Assembly: GCA_018004935.1 (NCBI GenBank)
Contig: JAGNBF010000005.1
Coordinates: forward strand, 1-64,000
DNA length: 64,000 nucleotides
Direction: 5' to 3'
Source of the DNA: Chloroflexota bacterium
GTDB lineage: Bacteria > Chloroflexota > Anaerolineae > Promineifilales > Promineifilaceae
The notes under the pieces: generated by a model
The model's database searches: none
What the model was told of the DNA's origin: nothing
The model's input: only the letters and a program-made list of their open reading frames with translations
Shown here: positions 27,381-37,131 of the stretch, piece after piece
Position numbering within the stretch: the stretch's first letter is position 1
How the letters are laid out: the number at the start of each line of letters is the position of its first letter
Made by a program: the position numbers and the translations under genes

Positions 27381-28037
27381 TTACTCTTCTGCGGGCGGGG
27401 TAAATTTGAAGTTATCAAACTGAACCGTCACACCACCTTCACTAAAGGTTTCCACAAATACACCGATGTCACCAGTCGCATAAGTCGCATCCGTGACAGT
27501 GGCCACGTTTTCCCCATTGACATAAAAGCTCATATCGGCACCAGTGGCCTCTACTTTCAACAGGTTTATCTGGCCTGTGCCTTGTATGACAGCCTCTGAA
27601 GAAAACCAGCCATCTTGCACCAGGGGCTGAAAGTCAGAGCATCCATCCGCACAACGGGCTACCAACACATAACCATCACCACTCACCTCAAACAAATAGA
27701 AGGAGTTAGTTTCATTATCAATGCGGAACATCATGCCATACCCATTATCCAATGGGCCTGCGGTCTGCGTAGTTTCCAGTTCATAAGTGCCATCACCAAA
27801 GGTTTCACCTCCCGTAGACCAGAAAAACGCCTCAGGTACTTTGACAGCAAATTCAAAGACACCATTGGTGACATTACCAAAGGCTTCACTAGTATCATCG
27901 GAACCCCAGGTTCCCAAACTATCAAACTCTTCATGGTAAGGCCCACCACCCAGAGCACAGGCTAAACTCACCAATGCCAGAACCAGGATGAAAGCCAATG
28001 GCCAACGCAACGAACGAAATACAGGGTGTTTACTCAC
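27381..28037 (-). CDS. Lipoprotein with concanavalin-like beta sandwich
   Basis: 218 residues. A lipoprotein signal (SLRWPLAFILVLALVSLAC) has its lipobox cysteine at about residue 27. The mature part fits a jelly-roll/LamG or DUF1080-type fold: EEFDSLGTWGSDD at the start, DGTYELETTQTAGPLDNGYG, a Cys pair in RCADGCSD, and a closing VQFDNFKFTPP strand. Such domains usually bind glycans; no catalytic residues are evident. GTG start, supported by AAGGAG 7 bases upstream. Confidence 0.8.
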   Translation of the reverse strand: MSKHPVFRSLRWPLAFILVLALVSLACALGGGPYHEEFDSLGTWGSDDTSEAFGNVTNGVFEFAVKVPEAFFWSTGGETFGDGTYELETTQTAGPLDNGYGMMFRIDNETNSFYLFEVSGDGYVLVARCADGCSDFQPLVQDGWFSSEAVIQGTGQINLLKVEATGADMSFYVNGENVATVTDATYATGDIGVFVETFSEGGVTVQFDNFKFTPPAEE

Positions 28038-28133
28038 GTTTCTGCTCCTTATAGTTATTAAAAGTTAATGGGGCATTAGTGTATGCGTATTTAGCCTCAC
28101 AGGTCAATAAACCAAAATACTAATATTCCCCTT

Positions 28134-30140
28134 TTATTGAACTGCCTCGGCCACAATTTGAGCGACATCCTTAACCACCATCGCATTATCGGCCTTGCCG
28201 TTGGCATCATGCATCATGACAGCACAGAAGGGGCAACCGACGGCCACCACTTTGGCCCCGGTGTTCTTGGCTTCCCGATACCGGTTAATGTTGACGTTTT
28301 CTCGGCCATGCTCTTCTTCTTTCCACATTTGCGCCCCACCCGCTCCACAGCAAAATGAGTTGCTCTTGTTGCGATCCATCTCCAGCAAGGTCATGCCCGC
28401 CTTCGCCAACGCCGTGCGTGGGTCATCATAAACGCCATTGTGCCGCCCCAGGTAACAAGGATCGTGGAAGGTGACGGATTCTAACTGGTTGCCATTGAGC
28501 TTCAACGCCCCTTTACCCACCAGTTCGGCAATAAGCTGGGTGTGGTGGATGACTTCGTAATGGCCGCCATAACCGCCGTACTCCTTGCCGATGGTGTGCA
28601 GGCAGTGGGGGCAACTGGCAACGATGCGCTTCTTGTCCGCGCCAATGGCGTTTAACTTCTCGATGTTCATCGTCGCCATTTCAAAAAACAGGGCTTCGTT
28701 ACCAGCGCGACGGGCGGAGTCACCCGTGCAAGTCTCTTCTTCGCCCAAAATGGCGAAGTTGATCTTGGCGGCATTGAGAATGGTGGCGACGGAGCGGGCG
28801 ACTTCCTGAGCGTTGGGATCAAAGGCTCCGGCACAACCGACCCAGAACAATACCTCAAAATTGGGGTTTTCTTCGACGGTGGGCACGGGGAAGCTCAGGC
28901 TTTCCGTCCAGGCCATGCGGCTATCAGTGGCCTGCCAGGGGTTAGCCAGCCGTTCCATACCGGTGAACGCTCCCTTCAGTTGGGCCGGGAAACTACTTTC
29001 CATCATCACCTGATGGCGGCGCATGTCCATGATGTCAAACATCGGCTCGTTGCCGACGGGGCAGACATCCACACAGGCCCCGCAGGTGGTGCAGGCCCAT
29101 AACGCGCTTTCCGTGAGGGTCATCTCGAACAGGGAGATGGGTTCGGCCTGCCCGGAAGCCACGGCGACCATGTTGTTGCGCAAATAATACCGTTTGTTGA
29201 TTTCGATGGCGGCGGGGGAAAGCTCTTTGCCGGTGGCATAAGCGGGGCAGGCTTCCTGGCAACGGTTACACATGATGCAGGCGAAGGCGTCCATGACCTG
29301 CGTTTTGTGGAGATCAAAGATCGCGGCCGCGCCAAATTGCTCAATGCTCTCATCTTCAAAGTTCAGGGGTTCCAACGCGCCCAGGGCTTTCCGTTCGGGA
29401 CGAGTCATGAAGTTCAGCGGCCCCATAAACAGATGGGCATGTTTCGTGTACGGGAAGTAGGGAATAAACATCACCACCAACCCCACCGAAATCCACCAAC
29501 TGGCATGACGGGCAAACAGCAGTCCCGTCTCATCCCAACCCCCAAACCCATTCGCTACCACACTGGCAATCGGTTGCCAGCTATCCGCTCCCGCAGACGC
29601 CAGATAGAACGATTGCCCCAACAGGCGGAAGCCGATATGGAGCAAAATGAACCCACCCACTACCAGCGAATCGCGGGGGATGCCGATCCGGGCGTTGGGG
29701 TCTACTTTCACATTGTCCCGGATTTTCAGGGCGCGGTCGCCGACGATGAAGCGGCGGATGAGCATGTAAGCCACCCCTACCAGCACCAGGAAGCCAAATA
29801 TGTCGGCCACCAGGCGGTACACATCGCCGACCACGCCGGGAATGAAGAAGCCAGGGATGAGGGCTTCTAACACATCCACCAGGTTGACCAGGCCATAAAA
29901 GATAAAACCAAAAGCCACCAGATAGTGAAACAGGGAAGTCAGGCGGCGGTGGCGGATAATCCGGCCCTGGTTCAGCAGAGCCACCGCCCCGACAACCAGC
30001 CGCTGAAACAGATTATCCAGGCGCAGTTGCCCCTGGCCCTGCATGACAATATCGGCCATGAGCTTGAAGGTGGTGTAGGCGGCGGTAAGGCAAATAGCCA
30101 CCAGCAGGACAAAGAGAAGGCGTTCAATGGGGCTTAACAT
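28134..30140 (-). CDS. Membrane Fe-S oxidoreductase (HdrD/DsrK-like with NarI-like membrane domain)
   Basis: 668 residues. Residues about 1-260 carry about six membrane helices like the NarI/DsrM cytochrome b-type domain. Two [4Fe-4S] motifs follow, CIMCNRCQEACPAY and CTTCGACVDVCPVG. The C-terminal half has two CCG domains: WVGCAGAF..CTGDSARR..SCPHCLHT and FHDPCYLGRHNG..FCCGAGGAQMW..GCPFC, which in HdrB/HdrD bind a non-cubane cluster. It likely passes electrons between a membrane quinone pool and a soluble donor (electron-transfer flavoprotein or thiol); the partner is not in the window. Start at 30140 (MLSPIERLLF) because GAGGAAGAG precedes it; a start 13 codons upstream is less likely. Confidence 0.88.
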   Translation of the reverse strand: MLSPIERLLFVLLVAICLTAAYTTFKLMADIVMQGQGQLRLDNLFQRLVVGAVALLNQGRIIRHRRLTSLFHYLVAFGFIFYGLVNLVDVLEALIPGFFIPGVVGDVYRLVADIFGFLVLVGVAYMLIRRFIVGDRALKIRDNVKVDPNARIGIPRDSLVVGGFILLHIGFRLLGQSFYLASAGADSWQPIASVVANGFGGWDETGLLFARHASWWISVGLVVMFIPYFPYTKHAHLFMGPLNFMTRPERKALGALEPLNFEDESIEQFGAAAIFDLHKTQVMDAFACIMCNRCQEACPAYATGKELSPAAIEINKRYYLRNNMVAVASGQAEPISLFEMTLTESALWACTTCGACVDVCPVGNEPMFDIMDMRRHQVMMESSFPAQLKGAFTGMERLANPWQATDSRMAWTESLSFPVPTVEENPNFEVLFWVGCAGAFDPNAQEVARSVATILNAAKINFAILGEEETCTGDSARRAGNEALFFEMATMNIEKLNAIGADKKRIVASCPHCLHTIGKEYGGYGGHYEVIHHTQLIAELVGKGALKLNGNQLESVTFHDPCYLGRHNGVYDDPRTALAKAGMTLLEMDRNKSNSFCCGAGGAQMWKEEEHGRENVNINRYREAKNTGAKVVAVGCPFCAVMMHDANGKADNAMVVKDVAQIVAEAVQ

Positions 30141-30185
30141 GGTCTCTTCCTCTTTTGCAATGATGTTATGACAAACCAATGCGGA

Positions 30186-30446
30186 TCATACGAGGTAACG
30201 AGTTGGCTGGGCAAAGGATTGATTGAGAAGGGTAGCCTTACGGCGGGAAATATTGAGGATGACGAAATAATCGGCGGGGAAAATATAATCCTCACCACTT
30301 TCGTCAATCACCCGAAGATCGCCATCTTGCTCTACCCCTTCATCAGAAAGAACGCGGTATATCTTGTGACGCACCAGAGAGGCAGGGTATTCGCCGTTAT
30401 CCACACAAACAGCAAAACGGGTTGGATGAGTTGTTGTTTGGAGCAT
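30186..30446 (-). CDS. Conserved small hypothetical protein
   Basis: 86 residues. The pattern VCVDNGEYPASLVRHKIYRV, then DGDLRVIDESGEDYIFPADY and FVIL is shared by a widespread family of small uncharacterised bacterial proteins in my recollection; the fold is probably SH3-like beta barrel. No function is known. It lies 45 bp upstream of the Fe-S oxidoreductase start on the same strand, so the two may be one transcript. Confidence 0.7.
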   Translation of the reverse strand: MLQTTTHPTRFAVCVDNGEYPASLVRHKIYRVLSDEGVEQDGDLRVIDESGEDYIFPADYFVILNISRRKATLLNQSFAQPTRYLV

Positions 30447-30568
30447 AAAGCACCACCCAGAAACGAAAAGTGCGCAAAGTCTAGCACTGTTTGACGCAAT
30501 GCGCTATAACCCCGATCTATCGAGTAATCTTTGAAAAAGCGCAGTTTGGCCTAATTGTTGGCAGCCCC

Positions 30569-33500
30569 CTAAAAAGTCAAGACACTAGAAATAAGTCGTT
30601 CATTTTTATACTCAAATGGCGGATACAGTATTAGTTTGTCAATACGTTCTCTTTCAATAGATTGAGTTTCTTCGGCTCCCATAGCACGAATATCGGTGTC
30701 TTTTTTGCCTAAACCGCTTTGGGAAGTTCCCAATCTAAGACCGCGACCCTCTGAAGAAACATAATATCGCTCGTGTAAGGGACTGTCCCCTGAAGACTTA
30801 ATACCAAAAAGATAAAGTCGGGTTGGTGGCATATTCTGATCTGAAGTATTGTTCCATGTATCTAAATATTTCAACCGAAGTGAATCAATGTCTCCAACCG
30901 TAATTCCTGTTTGTGCTTTCCAACTTGTTAAAATAGTTATAGATACGTTCGATGGAACAGATTTCAATATATGAAGTTCATCTTGTGTGAAATAAGGATC
31001 ATAAATCTTCAAATACCCAACCACAGCACTTTGCAACCAATCTTTGAGAGCGGCTAATGCCTCTACTTGAGTACCAACAGAAAACAATTGTAGACTTGCA
31101 GGTGCTGGAATATTTTTATAAAAATACCCCAATTCACTCCTTTCACGTGAAAGTGTCATCCCAAGGTTCAAGGTAAAATAGAGTGAGTCAAGTAAACCAT
31201 TATATAAGTCCGTCAATGTTGCTACATTAGACATTTTTGTTTTGGTTAACTCGTTTTGAATTGACCAACTTAACAGGTTGTACACTTCTTCAAAGCTTGC
31301 ATTCAAAAATGAGTGGGTTGCTTCAAGAACAAACTTCTGGGGTAGTGTTTGGCCTTTTCCCGAACATAAAGAAATTAACAACTGTCCAGCTAATTCACTA
31401 TAAAGATGGTAATTTGATTCCTTATTTGAATCTTTCTCATCAACGATACGGGGTTCCTTTTTCAGTTTTTTTACTTCAAGTTTTTGTTCAAATTCATGCT
31501 TAAGCAAAGGGTTGTCAACAGTGGAAACTAGGCCTGCTGCAAACTCTGGATCAATCGTATTAGCTACTTCCAAAATTTTACCTGTAACTTCATCCTTGGC
31601 TCCATCCCAACTCCAGGCATTAAGAATAGCCATTGCCTCTTTTAGAAAAACCTTAGCGGATTTGTCTTGGTCTACTTCAGACCATGCTTCTGCAAGTGCG
31701 CTTAAACGACCACTTCGATCAATGACATTAGGAATGATATCTATTACCTGTTTAGCCTTCTCAAGCAATTGAGTAGCTAATTGCATATTACTCCAATACA
31801 TCTTTCTTCCTACCCAAGTTAAAACCAATGCTCGATCAGCAGAATTAGATATCTTGGTGTGGACATTATTGGCTATTTCCCCCCAGCTTAAAACAAGTTT
31901 TTGCCAAGCCTCATATGCTCTATGCGGCTTCTCGTTTTCGGTAGCACTGGATCGTAGCTGGGCGATGATTGCATAGGCAGCAATTTTGTAGCCTTCATGT
32001 CTAATATTATTTAGGTCTGGCAACTTCTTATCTATTAATTCTATCAACCTTCTACCTATACGTAGTGCTTGTTTCTCATTGAGGATGCACCTTTCAATTT
32101 TTTGACCCTTTTTGATCGTTTCTGTCTGAATGAGTGCATCAACCAAATATTCTGTGGATGTATAGAAAAATGTATCTGTACTAATGCGTTCCAACACATC
32201 ACAATATGTAGAGGCTCTTTGGTAATCCATATTAGCGTTTAAAGAATCAAGATCAACAGGATCGCCAATAGCGCAATTGGATAGTATATACTTGAGTACA
32301 CTCATCAAAGCCCTATCTTGATGGTAGGTAGAAATTCCTGATATTTCATCAAAAAGCAAAGAGCGTTCATACTCAAATAGGCAGGGACTAATTTGCACAA
32401 GAAGGTTCAGACGAGTTTCCTGATCCTGTAAATTATCTAGAACTGGTAAGATATTGTTCTTAACAATATCTTTAAACTCAGTATCCTTTTCTGCTAATTT
32501 CAGTCGCATTGCTAATTCAGCAAAAAGCAATCCTTTAATATGTGAGGACGGGATTGTTGAAATCATCTCCTGTATTTTCAGTTTACTGTTTTGATAAATT
32601 GCAGATGTGTTTTTCACAAGACTAGGCACACATCGAATCATCAATTGAAGGGTACCAATGAAAAGTTCGGCAAAAGTACCTTCATTGAGTATTGTTCCCG
32701 CTCTACACTCTCTTACTTTTTCAAGAAAGTTTCGAGCCCATTCGTTGTCGCTTTCTGCCACCAAAGTAACTAAATCAAATCCTAACTGTACGCGCTCCCA
32801 ACTTTGATCAATCGCATCCCAAGATTTTTTCATTTTCTCATACGACGAATGGGCTACTTTTCTGTCATGAGTACCATATATTTTGAGACTATAAGTATAA
32901 GCGAAACTGCTGGCTATAGGGTCTGTAATTGTCTGAATCTTCTCGGCAAACCTCTGAAATGAGCCACGGGCATGAAGCGGCATTGAGTTCTGTTTATTCG
33001 CTTTTGTTATTTGTTCAAGGACGTGAACATAAGTCCAATTACGCAAATCTTGTCTACTTATACTTTCTACAGTTCCAGCCAGAAAATCAAAATCTATCAA
33101 CTCAATTTTCCGGTCACAGTAAATAACCATGATACGGCTTTTCGCTAAGTCACGGTGTTGAGCAAAATTTAGCTTTTCCGCAAATTCCAGAGCCATCTGA
33201 GGATCATAATTAGTAAGTGGGCTCAACAGATGTCTAGTCAACGAGAGATGATCAGCTGATAAATCCAATAATTTGTTAAATTCTTCACGCAAACATTTCT
33301 CCAAGTAACTTCTCAAATCCAAATCGTCCGGTTTAATTTTAGGCAAACTCAACAACATTCGAGTCAGTCCGTAGCAACGGATGTCTGAATCAGTGACTTT
33401 TTCATCAAGATCATAAAAGGTCAAATAGAATCTATCAGTAGCTCTATCATCTTTGGCATTTTTAGCTTCTATATGCGCAAGTATTAATTCAAGGCGTACT

Positions 33501-35521
33501 TTTTCTTCGGCTGGATTCTGAATAGCTGTTTCTTTTAGAAGATCAATTCTTTCAACTAGTTCAGTGACTTCGTCAGTCAAACAATGTACTAGCGGCTCAG
33601 CAAATTGACGAAGATACCTAATAGAAAGGTTTGAGTCCGATGCAGTCATTATTTCAAGTGCTTCGCGAACAACATCAACTGCTTCAAAATTAGTGCGGTT
33701 CGAATTACACCAAGACCGCAATAAGAACACCTTTGAAGATACATCATCTATTTTTTTTGCTTCCGCCAACACTTTTTGTGCTGACATAGCTGCGACAACC
33801 GAAGAATTAGCTCGTGTAAAATCTTGTAGTTTTTTATCACTGATACGGGTTCTTAATGCATCGGCTTGATCATATCCATTATCCTCTAATTTTGCTGTGA
33901 GCATCGCAAGCAACAGATCAACTGTTTTATCTTTTGTATCTCTACCAACCAGCTTATTTACTAAGTCCGATGCTACCTGTGGATGAACATAAAATAGATC
34001 AGTGATGATTTCTAGCATTCTGTCCTTTGTGCTGTCAGTTATGTTAACTTGAGAAACAGATTGCTCTAGCCCAGAAAGAATAATTTCTGGAACACTCTCA
34101 CCCTCATGTATCATCCTATTGCCAATGCGAGCCAGAAGTTGTAGCCTATCTTCAGGCAGTAATGCTTGACTTGCTAATTTAAAACTATGCTCATAATCAT
34201 TCAGGGACAAGAAAGCATCTACTTCATTCCCCAAAACCACCTCACTTGTTATAGTGCTCAAAATACTACTCATCAACACGTATTTTGACATTGCTTGCCA
34301 ATCTTCATCAGATTTTGTGACCTCAGTAACAAGTTGAAGATTTCGGTTTAATAAGAACATATCTCTTTGTTCTTGAAGGGTTCGTGTCAAATACTCCGTA
34401 GTCACTAAATCTTTGATCACATCAAACCGCTTTGATTCTTTTAAAAGTATAGGCAATACCTCAAGGGATTGAAGATGATAAGGATCCGCAGAATAAAAAT
34501 CAATTAACCAGCTTTCTGCAATGCCTTGATGCTCCTTAAGTTTTTCTGCTACAAACTGTTTATGCGCATCAGTAACAAATCTAATCGTATCAGCACAATG
34601 TATAAAGGGTATTGGGGTAAAGAAATCTACTAAAGTTTCTTCAGGGGTTGCCACAATTTTAGATAAAGTAGAGGCAGTTAAGGGTATCCTAGAGTAAGCC
34701 AACACGGCTAAATGTTGCAAACGAGTAACGTCCCTTATTTTTAAGCTTTCCCAGTTACGTTCCAACAACTCCTTAAAACCTTTCGGCAACTGTTTAACTA
34801 CATCTTCGATCTCCTTTCCCGAAGCAAGTATTTCACGGCAAAGTTGATCCAAATAACCAGGCATACCATTGCATACCCCGAAAATGGCGTCTATCATCTC
34901 TTTTTCTAATTCAATGCTCGCAAGTTCGAAGTATTTTGCTGTATCCTGTTCAGAGAACAGTGGACAATTCTCTGATTCGTACTTAAAGTTAAAATTTTGA
35001 CCTGGCCGTGAACTTGCAAGGACATACACTTTGGAGTAGGGTTCTGAAGGAAGAAGGTAAGAAATATTCTCTTGCTCAGTTTTATCAGTTGTCCATTCCA
35101 AACCATCAATAACGAAAAAAAACGACCGGTCTTCCTTACGTGCCTTGCGACCAATTTGATAGTATAAGTCCCCGAATAGCCTTTTCAATTCCCTAAAATC
35201 AGACTTCTCTACTAAATCATCTTCTTTGCCCGTAAGTACTATCTGCATTTGCCTGCAAAGTTCTTGATAAAATCGTTTCGGTGTTGAAACATACTGGTCG
35301 GGTTTTACGAAAAAACAAAAGCAACTGTCCGAGTAAGTCCTAGCGAATTGAGCAAGTAGGGTGGTTTTTCCAGTGCCATCAGGAGACTGAACAATGATCA
35401 TTTTTCGTGAGTCTGAAAAACGATCGTGAATCCAATTAACCCAGTTGGTCCTCGAAATAAAAAATTCAGGGGGATTGGGAATTGTGAGGCTATACTGGGT
35501 AAGATCAACCATGTTGGACAT
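30569..35521 (-). CDS. STAND-type P-loop NTPase with C-terminal PLD/MIT_C-like domain; candidate defence protein
   Basis: 1650 residues. Walker A is SPDGTGKTT (46-54), Walker B FFFVIDGLEW (134-143), and a sensor strand VYVLASSRPG (165-174) follows, the arrangement of STAND/NACHT-like ATPases. A winged-helix-like segment continues to about 330. From about 350 to 1480 the chain is almost wholly helical, like the TPR/HEAT sensor region of STAND proteins. The C-terminal about 150 residues resemble the PLD-like MIT_C domain: IYDPYFTQDEL (from 1506), ITILTSWK, a HERYYV motif (H1583) in place of HxK, and LGTSQSGLGKKDTDI (1597-1611). By analogy with Avs-type proteins the helical part would sense an invader and the termini would act as effector; this is inference. 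It is AT-rich, lacks GCGGCCGC entirely and stands alone. Confidence 0.85.
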   Translation of the reverse strand: MSNMVDLTQYSLTIPNPPEFFISRTNWVNWIHDRFSDSRKMIIVQSPDGTGKTTLLAQFARTYSDSCFCFFVKPDQYVSTPKRFYQELCRQMQIVLTGKEDDLVEKSDFRELKRLFGDLYYQIGRKARKEDRSFFFVIDGLEWTTDKTEQENISYLLPSEPYSKVYVLASSRPGQNFNFKYESENCPLFSEQDTAKYFELASIELEKEMIDAIFGVCNGMPGYLDQLCREILASGKEIEDVVKQLPKGFKELLERNWESLKIRDVTRLQHLAVLAYSRIPLTASTLSKIVATPEETLVDFFTPIPFIHCADTIRFVTDAHKQFVAEKLKEHQGIAESWLIDFYSADPYHLQSLEVLPILLKESKRFDVIKDLVTTEYLTRTLQEQRDMFLLNRNLQLVTEVTKSDEDWQAMSKYVLMSSILSTITSEVVLGNEVDAFLSLNDYEHSFKLASQALLPEDRLQLLARIGNRMIHEGESVPEIILSGLEQSVSQVNITDSTKDRMLEIITDLFYVHPQVASDLVNKLVGRDTKDKTVDLLLAMLTAKLEDNGYDQADALRTRISDKKLQDFTRANSSVVAAMSAQKVLAEAKKIDDVSSKVFLLRSWCNSNRTNFEAVDVVREALEIMTASDSNLSIRYLRQFAEPLVHCLTDEVTELVERIDLLKETAIQNPAEEKVRLELILAHIEAKNAKDDRATDRFYLTFYDLDEKVTDSDIRCYGLTRMLLSLPKIKPDDLDLRSYLEKCLREEFNKLLDLSADHLSLTRHLLSPLTNYDPQMALEFAEKLNFAQHRDLAKSRIMVIYCDRKIELIDFDFLAGTVESISRQDLRNWTYVHVLEQITKANKQNSMPLHARGSFQRFAEKIQTITDPIASSFAYTYSLKIYGTHDRKVAHSSYEKMKKSWDAIDQSWERVQLGFDLVTLVAESDNEWARNFLEKVRECRAGTILNEGTFAELFIGTLQLMIRCVPSLVKNTSAIYQNSKLKIQEMISTIPSSHIKGLLFAELAMRLKLAEKDTEFKDIVKNNILPVLDNLQDQETRLNLLVQISPCLFEYERSLLFDEISGISTYHQDRALMSVLKYILSNCAIGDPVDLDSLNANMDYQRASTYCDVLERISTDTFFYTSTEYLVDALIQTETIKKGQKIERCILNEKQALRIGRRLIELIDKKLPDLNNIRHEGYKIAAYAIIAQLRSSATENEKPHRAYEAWQKLVLSWGEIANNVHTKISNSADRALVLTWVGRKMYWSNMQLATQLLEKAKQVIDIIPNVIDRSGRLSALAEAWSEVDQDKSAKVFLKEAMAILNAWSWDGAKDEVTGKILEVANTIDPEFAAGLVSTVDNPLLKHEFEQKLEVKKLKKEPRIVDEKDSNKESNYHLYSELAGQLLISLCSGKGQTLPQKFVLEATHSFLNASFEEVYNLLSWSIQNELTKTKMSNVATLTDLYNGLLDSLYFTLNLGMTLSRERSELGYFYKNIPAPASLQLFSVGTQVEALAALKDWLQSAVVGYLKIYDPYFTQDELHILKSVPSNVSITILTSWKAQTGITVGDIDSLRLKYLDTWNNTSDQNMPPTRLYLFGIKSSGDSPLHERYYVSSEGRGLRLGTSQSGLGKKDTDIRAMGAEETQSIERERIDKLILYPPFEYKNERLISSVLTF

Positions 35522-35756
35522 ATTTCCTCATCATTTAATTATTTAATACTATAAGACAATAAACTTACTATAGTGAATACCAAAACCGCGCATGTAAGTG
35601 ACAATATATTATCCAGACCGATTAAAGATGCAAATTTCTACTCCACTGGTTATATCCATTTGATTTCCATCCAACTTAGTTTGAGCTCTATCAAGCGTTA
35701 ATAAGCACATGCAAGCTAATTTTTACAGTCTAGCCATATACGGTAGCATTAAGGGT
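35522..35756. other. AT-rich divergent intergenic region
   Basis: Upstream of both the STAND NTPase (-) and the glycoside hydrolase (+). Minus-strand boxes such as TATAGT and a GAGGAA close to the ATG could serve the NTPase. No repeat family and no GCGGCCGC site is present, so the foreign segment probably extends to about 35,700. Confidence 0.4.
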
Positions 35757-37118
35757 ATGTGGAAAAAAATTCTGGTTATCCTCGCGGCCGCGCTCCTCAT
35801 CATCACCCTCGTTCCGCCCACCTTATCCCTGGCAAAGTTGACCGGGGAAGAAAAACCGGTGGCCCAGGTGCGCGGCTTGTGGCAATGGTGGTACTCGGTT
35901 TTGCGGCCGCAACCCCACCTCGCCCCCTCAGCCATCACCACCCACCCGGCCCGTCCCCCGTTTGGCGTCAACACCTTCCTGGAACAAGAAGCTCTGCCCG
36001 CAGTCCGCGACCAGGCGATGCAGATGATCCACGAGGCTGGATTTGCCTGGTTGCGCCAGGAGTTCCCCTGGTACGACATCGAAATTCATGGCCAGGGGGA
36101 TTTCAGTGACCGCCGCCACCTGGACACGGTGGGCGAAATTTCGGCCTGGGACAAATATGACAACATCGTAACTCTGGCCGAACAAAACAACCTGGAAATC
36201 ATCGCCCGGTTGAGTGCGCCGCCCGCCTGGAGCCGCGCCCAAGCACCAGAAGTGACCGGCGCGTTTGCCCCGCCCGACAATGTGGCCGATTATGGCGATT
36301 TTGTGGCTGAGGTGGTGGGGCGGTATCGCGGCCGCGTCACCTATTTCCAACTGTGGAATGAACCCAACATTTACCCGGAGTGGGGCGAACAAAACGTAGA
36401 CCCCGTCGCCTACACCGACCTGCTCTGCACCGGCTATCAACGGGCCAAAGAAGCTAACCCGGATGTCGTCATCATTGCCGGGGCGATGGCTCCTACCATT
36501 GCCCTGGATGGCCGCAACATGAACGACCTGATTTTCCTGCAACGGATGTATGACGCCGGAGCCGGGAACTGTTTCGATATTTTGGCGGCGCAGGGATATG
36601 GTCTCTTCTCCGGGGCTGGGGATCAACGGTTACGCCCGACGGTCATCAACTACCCGCACAACCTGCTTCTGCGCGATGTGATGGTGCGCAACGGCGACGC
36701 CGCCAAACCGATCTGGATCAGTGAAGTGGGCTGGAATGTCGTGCCGGATGGCATTCCGCCGGTGTTTGGGCAGGTGACGGAAGATTTGCAGGCGCAATAC
36801 GCGGTGGAAGCGTATCAACGGGCACAGACGGAGTGGCCCTGGGTGGGCGTGGTCAATACCTGGTTCTTCAAACGGGCCACCGACACGGAAAAAGATCAGC
36901 CGATGTATTATTTCCGGCTGGTGGAACCGGATTTTACCCCCCTACCGGTTTATGACGCGCTGAAAGGATATTTGCCCGATGCGGCCGCATCTCCCCCCAC
37001 ACCTCGTTCTGATTACTACTACACCTGGATGCGGTTGCGGCCGCTACTCGCCCTCAGCAGTGGCGCACTTCTCTTTTTCCTCACCTTACATTTCTGCACA
37101 CCTAAACATGAGGCGTGA
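35757..37118 (+). CDS. Membrane-anchored glycoside hydrolase, clan A (GH39/GH5-like)
   Basis: 453 residues. An N-terminal membrane helix (ILVILAAALLIITLV, about 5-22) anchors it, with the enzyme outside. The TIM-barrel has the two clan A glutamates: E202 in QLWNEPN (acid/base) and E323 in IWISEVGW (nucleophile). The substrate is not determined; a beta-glycoside is expected. The C-terminus carries a further hydrophobic helix (about 430-445, LLALSSGALLFFLTL), so both ends may be in the membrane. ATG at 35757 (MWKKIL) fits a signal-anchor; an in-frame start 16 codons upstream is possible. Fourteen bases separate it from the GT39-like gene, indicating an operon for surface glycans. Confidence 0.85.
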   Translation: MWKKILVILAAALLIITLVPPTLSLAKLTGEEKPVAQVRGLWQWWYSVLRPQPHLAPSAITTHPARPPFGVNTFLEQEALPAVRDQAMQMIHEAGFAWLRQEFPWYDIEIHGQGDFSDRRHLDTVGEISAWDKYDNIVTLAEQNNLEIIARLSAPPAWSRAQAPEVTGAFAPPDNVADYGDFVAEVVGRYRGRVTYFQLWNEPNIYPEWGEQNVDPVAYTDLLCTGYQRAKEANPDVVIIAGAMAPTIALDGRNMNDLIFLQRMYDAGAGNCFDILAAQGYGLFSGAGDQRLRPTVINYPHNLLLRDVMVRNGDAAKPIWISEVGWNVVPDGIPPVFGQVTEDLQAQYAVEAYQRAQTEWPWVGVVNTWFFKRATDTEKDQPMYYFRLVEPDFTPLPVYDALKGYLPDAAASPPTPRSDYYYTWMRLRPLLALSSGALLFFLTLHFCTPKHEA

Positions 37119-37131
37119 GACATAACCCGTT

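Noticed and set aside
29307-29870. A 187-codon plus-strand frame opposite the Fe-S oxidoreductase
   Set aside because: It lies antisense to the membrane-helix region of a clearly real gene and shows no family motif.
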